A stretch of DNA of 64,000 nt from NCBI GenBank assembly GCA_932521025.1, contig OW051470.1, forward strand, positions 5,566,501 through 5,630,500, read 5' to 3'. Shown here piece after piece: positions 46,370-57,458 of the stretch. This DNA is from Oscheius onirici (Eukaryota > Nematoda > Chromadorea > Rhabditida > Rhabditidae). Under the pieces are notes generated by a model. The model did not search any database. It was not told the origin of the DNA and saw only the letters and a list, made by a program, of their open reading frames with translations. Numbering within the stretch: the first letter of the stretch is position 1; each line of letters opens with the position of its first letter. The position numbers and the translations under genes are program-made.

Positions 46370-46740
46370 TTTTTGGTGTAGTGGGCTTGTGAAATTTCAC
46401 GCTGGAACGACCCGGGTTCGAGTCCGCCGAAAGGAAATCTTTTTGTTTTTTAGCATTTTACTGGTCTAAATATCTCCCCTGTAAAATATCAGCTCCGTAT
46501 CTTTTGAAATAAAGGCTAGGAAGCGATTTTGAATTCAAAATTTGCACCATGTACCCCTCATGGTGATTTTTTTGAGCTCGAATTTGATTTTTTGAGAAAA
46601 CTAGCGATCCAATCGAGCTGATATTTTACAGGGGTGATATTTAGCCCAGTAAAATGCTACTGTTAAAAAACAGATTTCCTCTCAGCGGAGTCGAACCCGG
46701 GTCGTTCCAACGTGAAATTTCACTTTTTTTTTGTTACTTT
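46370..46740. mobile_element. Palindromic element with a tRNA-like Pol III promoter, copy 1
   Basis: In the left arm, plus strand, an A-box-like tggtgtagtgg (from 46374) precedes a perfect B box GGTTCGAGTCC (46415-46425) and a T run about 15 nt later. In the right arm the minus strand has the B box GGTTCGACTCC (46687-46697). The arms also pair over the block cccctgtaaaatatcagct. So two tRNA-like ends face inward. The tRNA fold is not complete, so this is SINE-like rather than a working tRNA gene. Confidence 0.6.
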
Positions 46741-46904
46741 TTGCTTCTGGAGGATGAAAATACACATACCCGTGTTTGCAAGACAATATAACGGAGAAAA
46801 AAACAGAAAAGCAAAAAAATTTAATGGACTGGTGCGCTCGGTCCCGCCACGAAAAATTCTACAGTAAGCCTTTTTTAAACTTTCAATTTGGATAGACTAT
46901 AACT

Positions 46905-47316
46905 CAGGCTTGTTGAAAACCTGCGCTGCGGTCTGAACTGCGCTGCGCCGCGGCCAGGTTAGACTTTGCGGCGGGCTAAAAAAATTCATTTCGCATTTTT
47001 TTGTTTCCAAATACGGCCCCCCGATTAGATTTACTTTTGCCATCAGAAAAATTGGAAGAAAATCGAAAACTGACAATGAAAATAGAAGAAAACTGCTATT
47101 TACCGAATTTCGTCAAAAATCCGCATTTTCTTATATTTTTGTCGTCTGTTTTCGATTTTCTTCCAATTTTTCTGATGGCAAAACTAAATCTAATCGGGGG
47201 ACGTATTTGGAAACAAAAAAATCAGAAAAAAATGCGAAATGAATTTTTTTTAGCCCGCCGCAAAGTCCAACCTGGCCGCGGCGCAGCGCAGCTCCGACCG
47301 CAGCGCAACAAGCCTG
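46905..47316. mobile_element. hAT-type palindromic MITE, copy 2, with perfect 8-bp target duplication
   Basis: A 412-bp palindrome with ends CAGGCTTGTTG and CAACAAGCCTG. The 8 bases on each side are CTATAACT and CTATAACT, a perfect target-site duplication. Arms match copy 1 (9375-9788) closely. The insertion lies in the spacer of the large inverted duplication. Confidence 0.88.
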
Positions 47317-47478
47317 CTATAACTTGTTCCAGAAAAAAATTCAAAATCCCGCATATTCCAAAACCGTAATCCTTGCAGCAGGCCATCTTTTCCCATTTTC
47401 GTTTTTGCAGCACTTGCTGTGGCCTGGTTGAATCGATTGTGTCACTTCCCCGCCGCAGCCACTGCCACATTGCACACA

Positions 47479-48567
47479 TAGCAAGCAGTTTATTGGCAGG
47501 CGTTTGCTTCATTGCTCTTCAATCACTTTTTTTTCCCCAGTGATACACGATATTTCAGGTCTAAGGATGGCAACAAAATACCTAGTCGTGGAAATACGCA
47601 ACGAAGAGTCTTTAGGAAAAATTTTATCCGCTATCAGCGTATGATTCTTTTTCCATTTATCATAAATCAATGTTGAGGCACATACCGACCGCTTAGCACT
47701 AGTCGATAGTGTTCCTGGCGTTTTTGAACTCGCTACTTCTTCGAATAAGAAGTCACATGATGTTTCTCGTCCAGCGAAACGTAAACGAGAGGAATTGCCT
47801 ACTAACACTCCTTTATTAACTGGATCCGATAGTTTCGACATGGGACTTACTGATGAATTGAAATCGATTCTGGGAAACAGTTTAATGAATGTTAGTTTTT
47901 CTGGTTTTGTAAATTTTTTTTCTATCAGGACTATTTCTCAGCGGATGCCAATGAAAGTAATATGCTGGATGAGGAAGTGCTTCACGCATTCAGAAAACGA
48001 CCTCGTGAAGATGAATCCACGCCTTTGACCATCCGAAGAAAGGCTACTGAATCAAATCTTGTTTGTGGGGTTCGTGATCTTATGGGGCTTTTTCAGTTTT
48101 TTTTCAGCTATGCAAATCCAAAATGACGCTCAGGGCTAGTTACGGTCGAACTCGCCTCCGCGAACATGTAATGCGCCATCTGAATAAGGAAACGTGCAAA
48201 TGTGGTCATTGCGACTTTACGGTCAGCTTTTTTCTTATTAAATTTTGAATTGTGACGTTTAGGGTGTTCTGCGTGAGCACATTCGCCGCCATTACTCGCT
48301 GAAGCACAAAGGTGTGACTCCCGTAGTCGTCGAAACGGACCTGAGCGAAGACTACAACGAACAGTTCGAATCACTCTGGCGTGTCTGCTTTCCCGAAATT
48401 GATCTGATTCAGCCGAGGATGACTAGTCAAAGAGCTAGATACTATGTGGTACGTTTTTACTGAATTTAGACCATTATACTTCCAAACAAACTCATAGGCT
48501 TGTATTATTACAGAAAGCAGGAAAGAAGAAGATGGAAAACCAAGTGGATGATAATGTGGAGGATGAC
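47479..48567. repeat. Right arm of the 1,089-bp inverted duplication
   Basis: Reverse complement of 43547-44635, of equal length. Its outer edge at 48567 interrupts the coding sequence of the zinc-finger copy. Confidence 0.85.
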
Positions 48568-48585
48568 AAACGTGCCACCCAATAG
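47567..48585 (+). pseudogene. Zinc-finger protein, copy 2, truncated at the duplication breakpoint
   Basis: Same exons as copy 1 in opposite orientation, starting MATKYLVVEIRNEE at 47567. After the shared ...NQVDDNVEDD the arm ends and unrelated sequence adds KRATQ and a stop at 48585. It therefore lacks about 45 C-terminal residues (the Asn/Ser-rich tail) of copy 1. It could still be expressed, but the fused end marks it as the derived copy. Confidence 0.6.
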
Positions 48586-49027
48586 CGATTTTTTGGCCAG
48601 AACCTCCTCCTATTTCACCTACAGAAGCAATCTGAATTAGGATACTTAAAGATTATAGATTAAAAAGATTAAAAGATTATTCTCAGTAGCTACTTTACAG
48701 ACTATAACAAACACAAAAATGTGTTATACTTAGGCACGAGCCGAAATTTTCAGGTTTTTTTTAGACGAGAGGCTTAGTCGAGCCGAGCCTGATTTTTTTT
48801 TCGCCTCTCCTTCGAATAGATCTACGACAGGTTACTCAATACGGCGAACCACGACAGGTTACTCAATACGGCTAGCTCTCCTTCCCTTCTCCTGGTTGTC
48901 CTTTCTATTTATTTCCGCCCTAGATGGTAATTTCTACCTCTTATTGTGCCTTTTATTGTCTTTCCTTTCAAGACTCAATTAAATTGAAACATTTGAATGT
49001 TCTGTCCGAAACATCTTTAAAAAACAC
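48586..49027. other. Intergenic region with small duplicated fragments
   Basis: Contains a 24-nt block from about 48801 (ctctccttcgaatagatct and flanks) that also occurs at about 51359 in the coiled-coil gene, and the tandem repeat listed below. Confidence 0.4.
48824..48871. repeat. Two-copy tandem repeat
   Basis: The 21-nt unit acgacaggttactcaatacg plus g occurs at 48824 and again at 48851, separated by cgaacc. It lies just beyond the breakpoint of the inverted duplication. Confidence 0.7.
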
Positions 49028-49035
49028 TATAAAAG
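49028..49035 (+). promoter_or_regulatory. TATA box
   Basis: TATAAAAG at 49028 lies 58 bp before the ATG of the small Ala/Pro-rich protein, consistent with a start site near 49058 and a leader of about 28 nt. It is the clearest core promoter in the window. Confidence 0.65.
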
Positions 49036-49085
49036 GAGCATCGGAAGCACAGAAGACACACTAGGTTCGTCAAAGCTCCTCGAAG

Positions 49086-49370
49086 ATGGCAGACAAGAGC
49101 GCATTCATCCCTGTGGACGTCGGATCAACTACTGGCGGAGACGTGGACATGGACGCGGAGCTGTTTGGCACTGGAAAGGCCCCAGCTACCAAGTCGCCAG
49201 CTGCCCCTGCTCCTGTAGCTGCGTCGGCTCCTCCTGCACCTGTACCGGTACAAGCCCCCGAACCTCCGAAGTCCGTTGAGCAGCCTCCTCCGCAAGCTGC
49301 CAAGCCCAAGTTCCAGTACAAGAAGGCTGCTTCCTTCACGAAGACCTACGCTGGAAACAAGAAAAAGTAG
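49086..49370 (+). CDS. Small Ala/Pro-rich protein, intronless
   Basis: A 94-aa ORF starts MADKSAFIPVDVGSTTGG, has a central Pro/Ala/Val-rich stretch of about 40 residues and ends in a basic segment (KKAASFTKTYAGNKKK). A TATA box lies just upstream and AATAAA occurs at about 49375, immediately after the stop. There is no signal peptide or known domain. The compact promoter, strong TATA box and lack of introns suggest a highly expressed gene. Function unknown. Confidence 0.7.
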   Translation: MADKSAFIPVDVGSTTGGDVDMDAELFGTGKAPATKSPAAPAPVAASAPPAPVPVQAPEPPKSVEQPPPQAAKPKFQYKKAASFTKTYAGNKKK

Positions 49371-49489
49371 ATGCAATAAAGCGTTGCCGCAGAACAACTC
49401 TATTTTCTATTCTATTTCTATTCATTACCCAATAAGAACAATTGTTCCCCCTATCTATTATTCCCCAAAAAAAGTGTTTCTTTAGATCA

Positions 49490-50231
49490 TCATGCTTCTT
49501 CTTCGTTGAACATGATGGCGTCACGGAAACTGGGTTGCACAGCTATGGACTGGCTTCCCTCGTCCAGTTCGATTTGTAGGAACAACGTGTCTTCCTGCGA
49601 TTGTTGTCGTTATTCTTCAGTGATGGATCTACCTTGACATATTCTTGAAGTTTTTCGAGAGTACAGAAACGTTGTGCACCAAAGGCAGCATTTCTGCCCC
49701 CAATTGGTTGACCGAGAAAGTGGGCAGATCTGTCGGTTAGACCACGAGCATCGACTGAGAAGGAGACGTTGACACGCTCGTCCGGAACAGGGTTCTGAAC
49801 TGTTTGATTGTGTCTCTCCTCAAAAAGTCAACTTGATCGAGTAGAGTGAATCGAATAGTCATCTTAAACGGCCATTCGAGGACAGCATCAAATTCTCCCC
49901 TGATCAGAGCACAATAAACGGACATGAACTCGCCCCTGCTTGGACCATCTCCGAACAAATTGGCACTGGCTACCAACTTGTAGCCGTGTCGATGAGAGAC
50001 GAATGCTGGCGAGAAAATGATGGACTTTGCTCCACTCTAAACAGTTTTTATGAATGGCCGAAGAACAACCTTGGCTTCGTTCAGTTTCGTCTGGACGTCT
50101 TCAATCTTCCAGACCAGCTGAGGCCCGTACATTCTCTCACAATTTTTCGTTCTTACAGCCAACTTGTCATGTTTCTTCTGAACTGCTTCCAACTCACCAC
50201 TGGCCAGTTCGAAGTATCTCTTGATGGCCAT
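49490..50231 (-). CDS. RING-less TRAF-domain (MATH) protein
   Basis: The start at 50231 gives MAIKRYFELASGELEAVQKK, a short coiled coil. The TRAF-C/MATH fold follows: LVWKIEDVQTKL, then IIFSPAFVSHRHGYKLVASA, GEFDAVLEWPFKMTIRFTLL and DQ. A 38-nt intron then joins to NPVPDERVNVSFSV, and the last exon gives EDTLFLQIELDEG, the conserved closing strand. The stop is at 49490. RING and TRAF zinc fingers are absent; at about 200 aa this is only the C-terminal half of a classic TRAF. TRAF domains trimerise and bind receptor tails or adaptors. Its partner here is unknown. Confidence 0.75.
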
Positions 50232-50316
50232 GGTGTAGTGTAACGTGTAACAACATTCGACGATGAGAAACCAGTGTCATTCTAACCGCTCCTTTGAGGA
50301 AAAAACTACAACTACC

Positions 50317-50605
50317 TAGTCTATCCAAATTGAAAGTTTACTGAGGGCTTACTGTAGACTTTTTCGTGGCGGGACCAAGCGCACCAGTCCTTTAAATTTC
50401 TTTCTTCTTTGCTGTTATTTTTCTGCGCTATACTCTTGCAAACACGGGTATGTGCCTTTTCATCCCCCAGAAGCAAAAAATAACAAAAAAAGTGAAATAG
50501 AAAAACGACGAAAAAGTGAAGAAAATTTAAAGGACTGGTGCGCTTGGTCCCGCCACGAAAAATTCTACAGTAAGCCTTCAATAAACTTTCAGTTTGGATA
50601 GACTA
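50317..50605. mobile_element. MITE with GTCTATCCAAA termini flanked by TA
   Basis: Ends tagtctatccaaattgaaag and the inverse at about 50585-50605 pair for about 85 bp, including the block ggcgggaccaagcgcacca. A TA dinucleotide sits at both edges, as for Tc1/mariner-type MITEs. A single arm of the same family lies at about 46740-46900. Confidence 0.65.
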
Positions 50606-50662
50606 TAAAGTGCTTTTCATTTTAATGTAAGTTTACAGGAATTACAACTACAAGCGCCTTAT

Positions 50663-52864
50663 TTATTGTGTTGTCGGCTCTTCATTTTCTTCATCTGACT
50701 CTTCGTTTGTCGTTCGGTCGAAAGGACTCTAGAATTTTTCATTTGAAGAATACAACAGTGAAAAGTACCTTGGTAAAATCGAAATCGAATAGGTCAGTAG
50801 TTCCTAGATCCATGCTCTGTGATCCCAGAAGACATCTGTTCGGATGGGAAGGGAGCTTCTGAGCAGCAGGCTTGAGCGAAGTACTAGAAGGAATCTTGAA
50901 TTTGGCCGGCGGAAGAGAAGTCGGCTTATCGAAAATAGATATCGTCTCGTTTCCTTCTGTCGCTTCAGGAACATCAGCTTTGACAATTTGTCCGTCTTTA
51001 GTCTGCATGACAATAGGCTCTGAACCAGCGAATATTTAAGAAATATTGAAAATTACCAAAGAATCCGGAAACAAGTGATTTAGGGGCTATAGCTTTTTTG
51101 GTCTTATCCTTTCTTTTTCTTGCCCAGCCCGATTCATTACAACTTTCAGACAACCTCGAGATACTTTTGTTTATCTGAACAAGATTCTTATTTGAATAGC
51201 AATCTTTACAAATACCGTTAATCTTCGCAATGGATCTTCAGGAATTGCCGGAGTCTTAGCCATGTCGGGCTTTGACAAGGCTGTGGCTTGTTTCACCGGG
51301 GTTTCAACTGTGACTTTGTTCAGCTTGCACACTTCGCTCATTTGCGGGGCACTTTCCTTCGCCTCTCCTTCGAATAGATCTATTTCGAATAAATAAAGTG
51401 AATTGACCTGGCAGTACCTGGATTCTCAAGACGAGCAATTTCTTTGGAATGATTGTGTCGCATTATTTCAATCTGCTTCTTTAAAACTGTGACTTCCTCT
51501 TCTTCCAAATTTGCTCGACTTTCTGCTAGTCGCTTAGCCACCTAAACCTTGAATATTACCAGTTAATCGAAGAGAAAACCTCGAGGGAAGAAGACTGATG
51601 TTTGAGAGAATTTCTTTCAATACGAAGATTGTTGTTTTCCTTGTTGGCCGTATCCAGCTGAGATTTCAACGAGTCGAACATCGACTTGAAAATTGGTCCG
51701 ACACTCTTAGAGGAGAACTCTTTTCCAGCACTTTGGATTTGGTGTTCAAGAGAATGAATAGTGCGCTGTAGCTTGTCAGCTCGAAGGCGTTCATTTTCCA
51801 GCTCGGGCTTCAATTCATCACAGACACACCGTCCGATTTTCTGAGCTTTTTTTTGTGTGCGGGAGAAATGCTGCTGAACTAACCTCGAGAACATGTCTTT
51901 TTGTAGCCAACAGCCGTGCTTCTTCAATCTCATCCCTGAGCTGGTTATTTTCTCTTTTAACGAATTTCAAGTCTTTGAGGATCGTTTTAACCTTGTCTTC
52001 CAGTTTTTTATACTCCTCAGCAACCTACAAAAAATTTAAATGAGACAAAAGAGCGTCACCTCAGAGAACATGCTGTTTCCTTGTTTCGCCATTGGATCCA
52101 TAGTGCGGAGCTCCGCCAACTGACATTCGAGATCCAACTTTTCCTCTTTGACGTCTTTTAGGGTATTCTTCAAATCCCGCTTCTCTACTTTGAGAATCTC
52201 CTGGTTGGTCTGGAGCTCCAGGACTCGTTTCTCAAGCATGTCTACTCGATGCTTTGTTGATCCTAGACTGGTAAGAGCATCATACAGTTCTTCTTTCAGC
52301 TTTTCCTAAATCCAGAATAAAAGTTGTGAAATAGTGTGAACGAACAAACTCGGCCGAATTACTGGGTTCGGAAGGAGGCAATGAAATGTCTTGAGCTGAT
52401 GGTGGCCGTTCCATCTCGTTAATCATTTTCTGTGCATCAGAAAGTTGCCGTTTTGTAGATTCTAGTTCAAGTCGAGCATTCGAGAAATCTGCCGTCTTCT
52501 CATCAACCAAATCGTGTAAATATTTGTTTTTTGCTTCCAATTTCTTGATTTGCGAATCGAGCGCTGCTGTTTGTTGTTGAATTGAACGTAAGTTATGGTT
52601 TTCCGCTTCATATTCAGACAGATCGTGATCTTTCTCCTTACTTAGTTGAATCAAACGATCATTTTCCTGAACGACAAGTTTTATAAAAGAGAAGAAAAGT
52701 GGAACATACCTTTTTTAGCTGCTCGTTTTGTTGAATCAAACGCTCATTTTCCTGAATCACAAAGTTTGAAAAGAGAAAATAAAACGTACCTTGTTTAGCT
52801 GCTGGTTCTCAGCAAGGAAGCTTTCTAGCTTCTCTCGAGGTATCTCAAGTAGGGTTTTCTCCAT
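50663..52864 (-). CDS. Long coiled-coil protein
   Basis: The start at 52864 (MEKTLLEIPREKLESFLAEN) is followed by two small exons that repeat the pattern N-x-RLIQQNE/QLIQ, then some 450 residues of heptad-rich helix (for example LEAKNKYLHDLVDEKTADF and LELQTNQEILKVEKRD). The final 150 residues are polar and Pro-rich, with MDLGTTDLFDFDF near an acidic C-terminus ending at 50663. There is no motor, globular or membrane domain. It is probably a structural or scaffold protein of cytoskeleton, centrosome or chromosome. I cannot assign a family. Confidence 0.7.
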
Positions 52865-53489
52865 GCCTAAAAAGAGCTGATAGAAATATAAAACGAGAAA
52901 AAAACATCTTCTGGAGGAAAACATGTTTATTGAGCTAGGTGTTTTCTAATGAGATTGCGAGCTTTTTGTGAATGCTGAGGTATATTGAAACAGCGAAACT
53001 GGATAAAGTGAATAAAAAGGTGTAAAAAAGAATAATGGTTTTGAAATATTTTGTTTGCCGGCTTGGCTGCAGGGCGCGCTTTCTTTATAGGCGTACAGGG
53101 AGGCAAAATAGAAAAAAGAAAGTGGGGTTTCAGTCGAAATGGTCAGTTGATTCAGGTACATCATGAGAAAAGACTTGTTACTAACAAAACTATTGCGAAG
53201 AACCAGAGACGAGCACTACAAACCGTAGTGAGTTGCGAGATTTTTTTTAGTTATGGTGAAAAAATACAAAAAAAAACTGAAGTGGGAGAAATGATGAACA
53301 GAACGAACAGAAAAGAACGAATATTATGTCGAGAGGTAAGTGTTTTCCTCTCACCCATAACTCCATCCACTTTCTTCGAAATCGACTGATTTTTTTTCAA
53401 AATGTAGGTTTCACTGAGGCCGAATTAATAGGCTATATAAGAGACCTGGATATCTCATCGTTTGAGAACAGTGACCCTTTAAATTTTCT
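52865..53489. other. Intergenic region
   Basis: One plus-strand ORF (53051-53389) has no recognisable motif and I do not call it a gene. Confidence 0.35.
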
Positions 53490-53840
53490 TTCAAAACACA
53501 CCAGGGTTCGAGTCCGTCGTGAGCAAATCTTTTTGTTTTTTAACTGTAGCATTCTACTGAGCTGAATGTCACCCCTGTAAAATATCAGCTCAAAGGGTTC
53601 AATAATTTTCTCAATACATCAAATTCGAGCTCAAAAAATCACCATGAGTACATGCTGAAATTTAGGACTCAAACGCGTTCCCTAGCCAGTTCAAAACATA
53701 CGGGGCTGATATTTTACAGGGGTGATATTCAGCCCAGTAGAATGCTACAGTTAAAAAAACAAAAGGATTTGCTCACGACGAACTCGAACCCTGGTCGCTC
53801 CAGCTTGAAATTTACAAACCGACTGCGCCATCCGGACATT
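53490..53840. mobile_element. Palindromic element with a tRNA-like Pol III promoter, copy 2
   Basis: In the right arm, minus strand, the A box TGGCGCAGTCGG (53819-53830) is followed by the B box GGTTCGAGTTC (53780-53790), with tRNA-like spacing. In the left arm the plus strand keeps the B box GGTTCGAGTCC (53505-53515) but has lost its A box. The inner blocks (cctgtaaaatatcagct and its inverse) match copy 1. Confidence 0.6.
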
Positions 53841-54187
53841 TTCATTTCAACTTTTGAGCTGGTACTCAAAATTTTAGAATTACGACTTCTGATCTCTATA
53901 CAGCATCTTACTCAGCTAAGTTTGCCCTTCCTTTTCTTTTTTGAAACAGCTCTCTAGGAGGTTGGGATCAACAGTTATAAACCCAAGTGACAACAATTAG
54001 TCCTCGACCTGATAGAATGCTCGGCACACCGGGGCTGTCTCGCAGCGAAAACGTTAGATTTGGAAATGGTCACTCTGCGAAAATCTTGGCTGAGTATCCA
54101 ATGTTTGTGTGATGTAGCCAAATTCATACAGCATCGTACATAGAGCACACTACATTTACATTTTTATTGACGGTATCAAGGGGGTTC
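53841..54187. other. Intergenic region and RTE 3' end
   Basis: Contains a GGCTGAGTATCCAATG repeat end at about 54090 and the presumed 3' tail of the RTE element (minus strand), with aatgta repeated near 54150. Confidence 0.4.
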
Positions 54188-57100
54188 CTAGATGGGGTCC
54201 CTTGCCGCTCCCATGGCTCGAATCCACTCTTCGCCGTCCTCTCTAGCCTGTCGCATCCACGAGATTTTCCCGATCCTCTCGGAGGCCTTCTTCAGATCGT
54301 CTTCCCATCTCATGTATGGCCTTCCGACGACTCGCCGCTGATCCAGAGGAGCCCATTCCGTCGTCGCTTTCGACCATCGCATACCATCCATTTCTGCCAG
54401 TCGTCTCGCCCAGTTGAGCTTCCTTCTCCAAGCCAAGTCTAGGATGTCTGGGAGAGCAGTCATTCTCCTCACGTCCTCATTCCTTCTATGGTCGAGAAGA
54501 GTGAAGCCCAGCATTGCTCTTTCCTGTCGTCGCTGCACTGCTGCTAGTTTCCTCAGCTCATCGATTCGAAGGCTCCAGAGTTCGCAGCCGTACAGAAGAC
54601 TTGGGACGATACAGGTCAGGTAGACCTTGCCCTTCATCTTCATCGGCACGGTCCTCTTGGTAAGGAAGAGACGGTGACGATTGAAAGCTCCCCACGAAGC
54701 TCCGATCCTTCGAGACAAATCCTGGCTCTCTGAGGTGCAGGTTACCGAACATCCAAGATAGGTGAAATGCTGGACAAACTGGATTGTCTGTCCAGACAGA
54801 CGCAAATCTCCCTCGTAGGCATTGGTCATCGCAACTGTCTTGCGAAGGTTAACTTCTAATCCAATGCTACGGCTTACTTGTTCCAGTTCGGTTACCATCC
54901 GCTGTACAGCTCTCAGACTCTTTCCGACAAGAACGACGTCATCGGCGTAGCGAAGATGATTCAGCTTACGGCCGTTGATGTTGAAACCGAGGTCGTCCCA
55001 GTTGAATACACGAAAGATGCCTTCCAGCACAGCGTTGAAGAGAAGCGGAGAGAGCACGCAGCCTTGGCGGGCTCCGCGCTTGATGTCAACATCCACTAGA
55101 TCTTCGTGCACCTTGATTTTGCAGCCAGCTTGCGTGTAGACCTTCCGCAGCATCTCGACGTAGAGTTGGTCCGCTCCGTGTCTTTGGAGAGAGCTCCACA
55201 CGGCATCTCACTCGATGGTGTCGTAGGCTTTCTGGAAATCGACAAACACTAGATACAGATGATTCCGATAACCGTAGGCCTTGTCGATCAGCTGCTTGAT
55301 GGTGTGAAGGTGTTCCACTGTGGAGTTGGTTCGACAAAATCCGGCCTGTTCGACTGGCTGGTTGAACTCCAAATTTCGATGCATCCTGGCCAATAAAACT
55401 CGCGTGAAGAGCTTGTATGGGGCTGGTAATACGGAGATTGGGCGGAAGTTGGTCAGGTCGGTATGGTCTCCTTTCTTCGGGATGAGGGTAGTAATGGAAT
55501 CGCCGAATCCGGGAGGAATTACACGGTATTGGAGCATCCGAGTGTAGAGACTGGCCAGAAGTGACACCATCTCCGATTCCGCCACTCGAAGCTGCATCGT
55601 CATAATGGAGTCGTGACCTGGAGCCGTCCTTTTCTTCATTCGAAGGAGCTGCTTCCAGACTTCTTCCTCTAGTACTGCTGGGACTTCCTCCAGTGGAGAC
55701 TTTCCCATTGGAATCGCATTCACCTTTTGCTGGTAGAGCTCCTCGAAGAACACCTTCACTCGATCTCTCACGTCTTGAGGACAGGTAGTTCGAGATCCGT
55801 CCTTCTTCTGGAGTTGTCGTATCACAGGAGTCGATATTTCCTCGAAGAGCCTCTTGGACGAGAGCGTCTGACGGTAACAATTCTCGAGGTTCTTCTCAAC
55901 ATCCGAGGCAATGGCTGCAACTTGTTCGTCTGGACCAACTGGATTCTCGAAATCACATCATCCTTGGCCAGTAGAACTCGTCTTTGGTTGAAAAGGTCTC
56001 TCGTGGTTGACGAGAGCCTATCTGCGCTAGGGATCCTTTCAGTAGCTACAGCCCAGGCTTCGGTAAAGACTTCACGAATTCTCTGGTACTGAACAGCTGG
56101 ATCAGGACCCTCCATTTCCTCTCTTCTCTCCTGGACATCGTGACGGAAAAGTTGCCAATTCATTTTCGTCTGTTGCACCTTCGATCGACGTCGTGGACTA
56201 GTAGCGTCCAAATCGAGGATTAGACGGACGAGACGGTGGTCACTTCGAAAGTTGAACTGGTTTACGGCATGAACTTTCCGTACGGTGGTGGTTCGTTGGA
56301 CTAGGAACAGGTCGTACTCTTTCCTTGTGGGCCCATTCGGCGATCTCCACGTCCACTTTCTTCCGGATCTCTGCTTACTGAAGGTGTTGGCGACGTCCCA
56401 ACCGTTTTGTTGGCAGAAAGAGACAAGCTGGTCTCCTCGACGGTTTCGAACGCCGTAAGCTCCGATCGACGGTTCCAGTGGATGGGCACGTGATCCAACT
56501 GAGGCATTCCAATCTTCGAGCACTATTGTACACCTCCGGTGTTTTTTGAGAAAGCTCGACTGGCTCATGATTCCAGCCCTCTGACTCTTACTCACACCAT
56601 TGGCCCCAGCCGGCAGCTCCTGTTTCCATAAGGATCCACCTGTCGAGTTGTACGCAGCTCTTTGGATCTTGCTCAGGAAGCGGTCGTAGTCGGCGTCATC
56701 GGCGTCTCCTGTGGGTGCGTAGTCCATGACTAGGAGAAGACTCCAATTCGGCCCTCTCAGCTCCAGAGTGCAGCATCTGTCGTCTATCGGTGTGAAGCGA
56801 TGAATGTTGGGGACGAGATGCGGAGCAACAATGAAGCCGACGCCGCGTCGGTTGTACTGGCCACCACTGTAGAGTAGATGGCATCCAGACTTCCTCAGCA
56901 GCTCTTGACCACTTCCAGACTTCCATGTCTCGCTCAGCCCCACCACGTCGAAGGAATTCTTCAGCAGCGCTTCCTCGAATTCAAGTAGACGCCTCTTCGA
57001 GGGGATAGATTGGCAGTTAAGCTGGCAGACGTTGAGCTGGCCTCGAACCACGGGTGTTGACATGCTGGTCCCTCTGTGTCGCAGTGCTGGGACCGGAACC

Positions 57101-57190
57101 CCCTTCTTTTCCACAATCGGCAGTAGGTCTACCAGGTAGAGCGACTTGAAGAGCAAGCGCACGGATTGTGAAAAATAAGGGCAATCACAT
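54188..57190 (-). mobile_element. RTE-type non-LTR retrotransposon, nearly full length but broken
   Basis: Frame 1 (57162-55822) encodes the apurinic-type endonuclease: LNVCQLNCQSIPSKRRL, GLSETWKS, RRGVGFIVAPH and WRSPNGPTRKEYDLFL, with SDHRLVR at its end. Reverse transcriptase follows in another frame (55825-55208) with TAPGHDSI, FRPISVLP and VFVDFQKAYDTIE. It is cut by an in-frame stop at 55208-55210 and continues at 55201 with GARQGCVLSPLLFN and RYADDVVLV, ending at 54188. The endonuclease-RT order and motif spelling fit the RTE clade. A frameshift near 55.83 kb and one nonsense codon disable this copy. Confidence 0.85.
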
Positions 57191-57458
57191 TGATTATCCG
57201 TTTATATTAAACGGAACAAGTTCGTATTAAACTAATAAATAACAGTTCCGGAAATTTTAAACTTTTGTTTAGAATAAAAAACGCACAGCCTTTTTATCAG
57301 TTTCTTCAGCAGTTTCTCCGTTTTCACGGTTTCGTTCTAGCCATAATTGCATGAAACATGTTTCAATGCTTAACTGAAAAATAGAGTATTTCAATTTATA
57401 CCAGAAGATTTTGACGCCTGCCGGCGTCGTAGCACCAAACTTTTCTACCTGATCTTTA

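Noticed and set aside
46370-46445. A functional tRNA gene
   Set aside because: A and B boxes are present, but the T stem does not pair well and no acceptor stem closes, so it is tRNA-like only.
43547-48567. A large TIR transposon such as a Polinton or Maverick
   Set aside because: No polymerase, integrase or capsid genes lie between the arms, and the arms contain an ordinary intron-bearing gene cut at the breakpoint; segmental inverted duplication explains it better.
55086-55880. 264-aa ORF in a third frame within the RTE element
   Set aside because: It overlaps the reverse transcriptase frame, which carries all conserved motifs; this frame has none.
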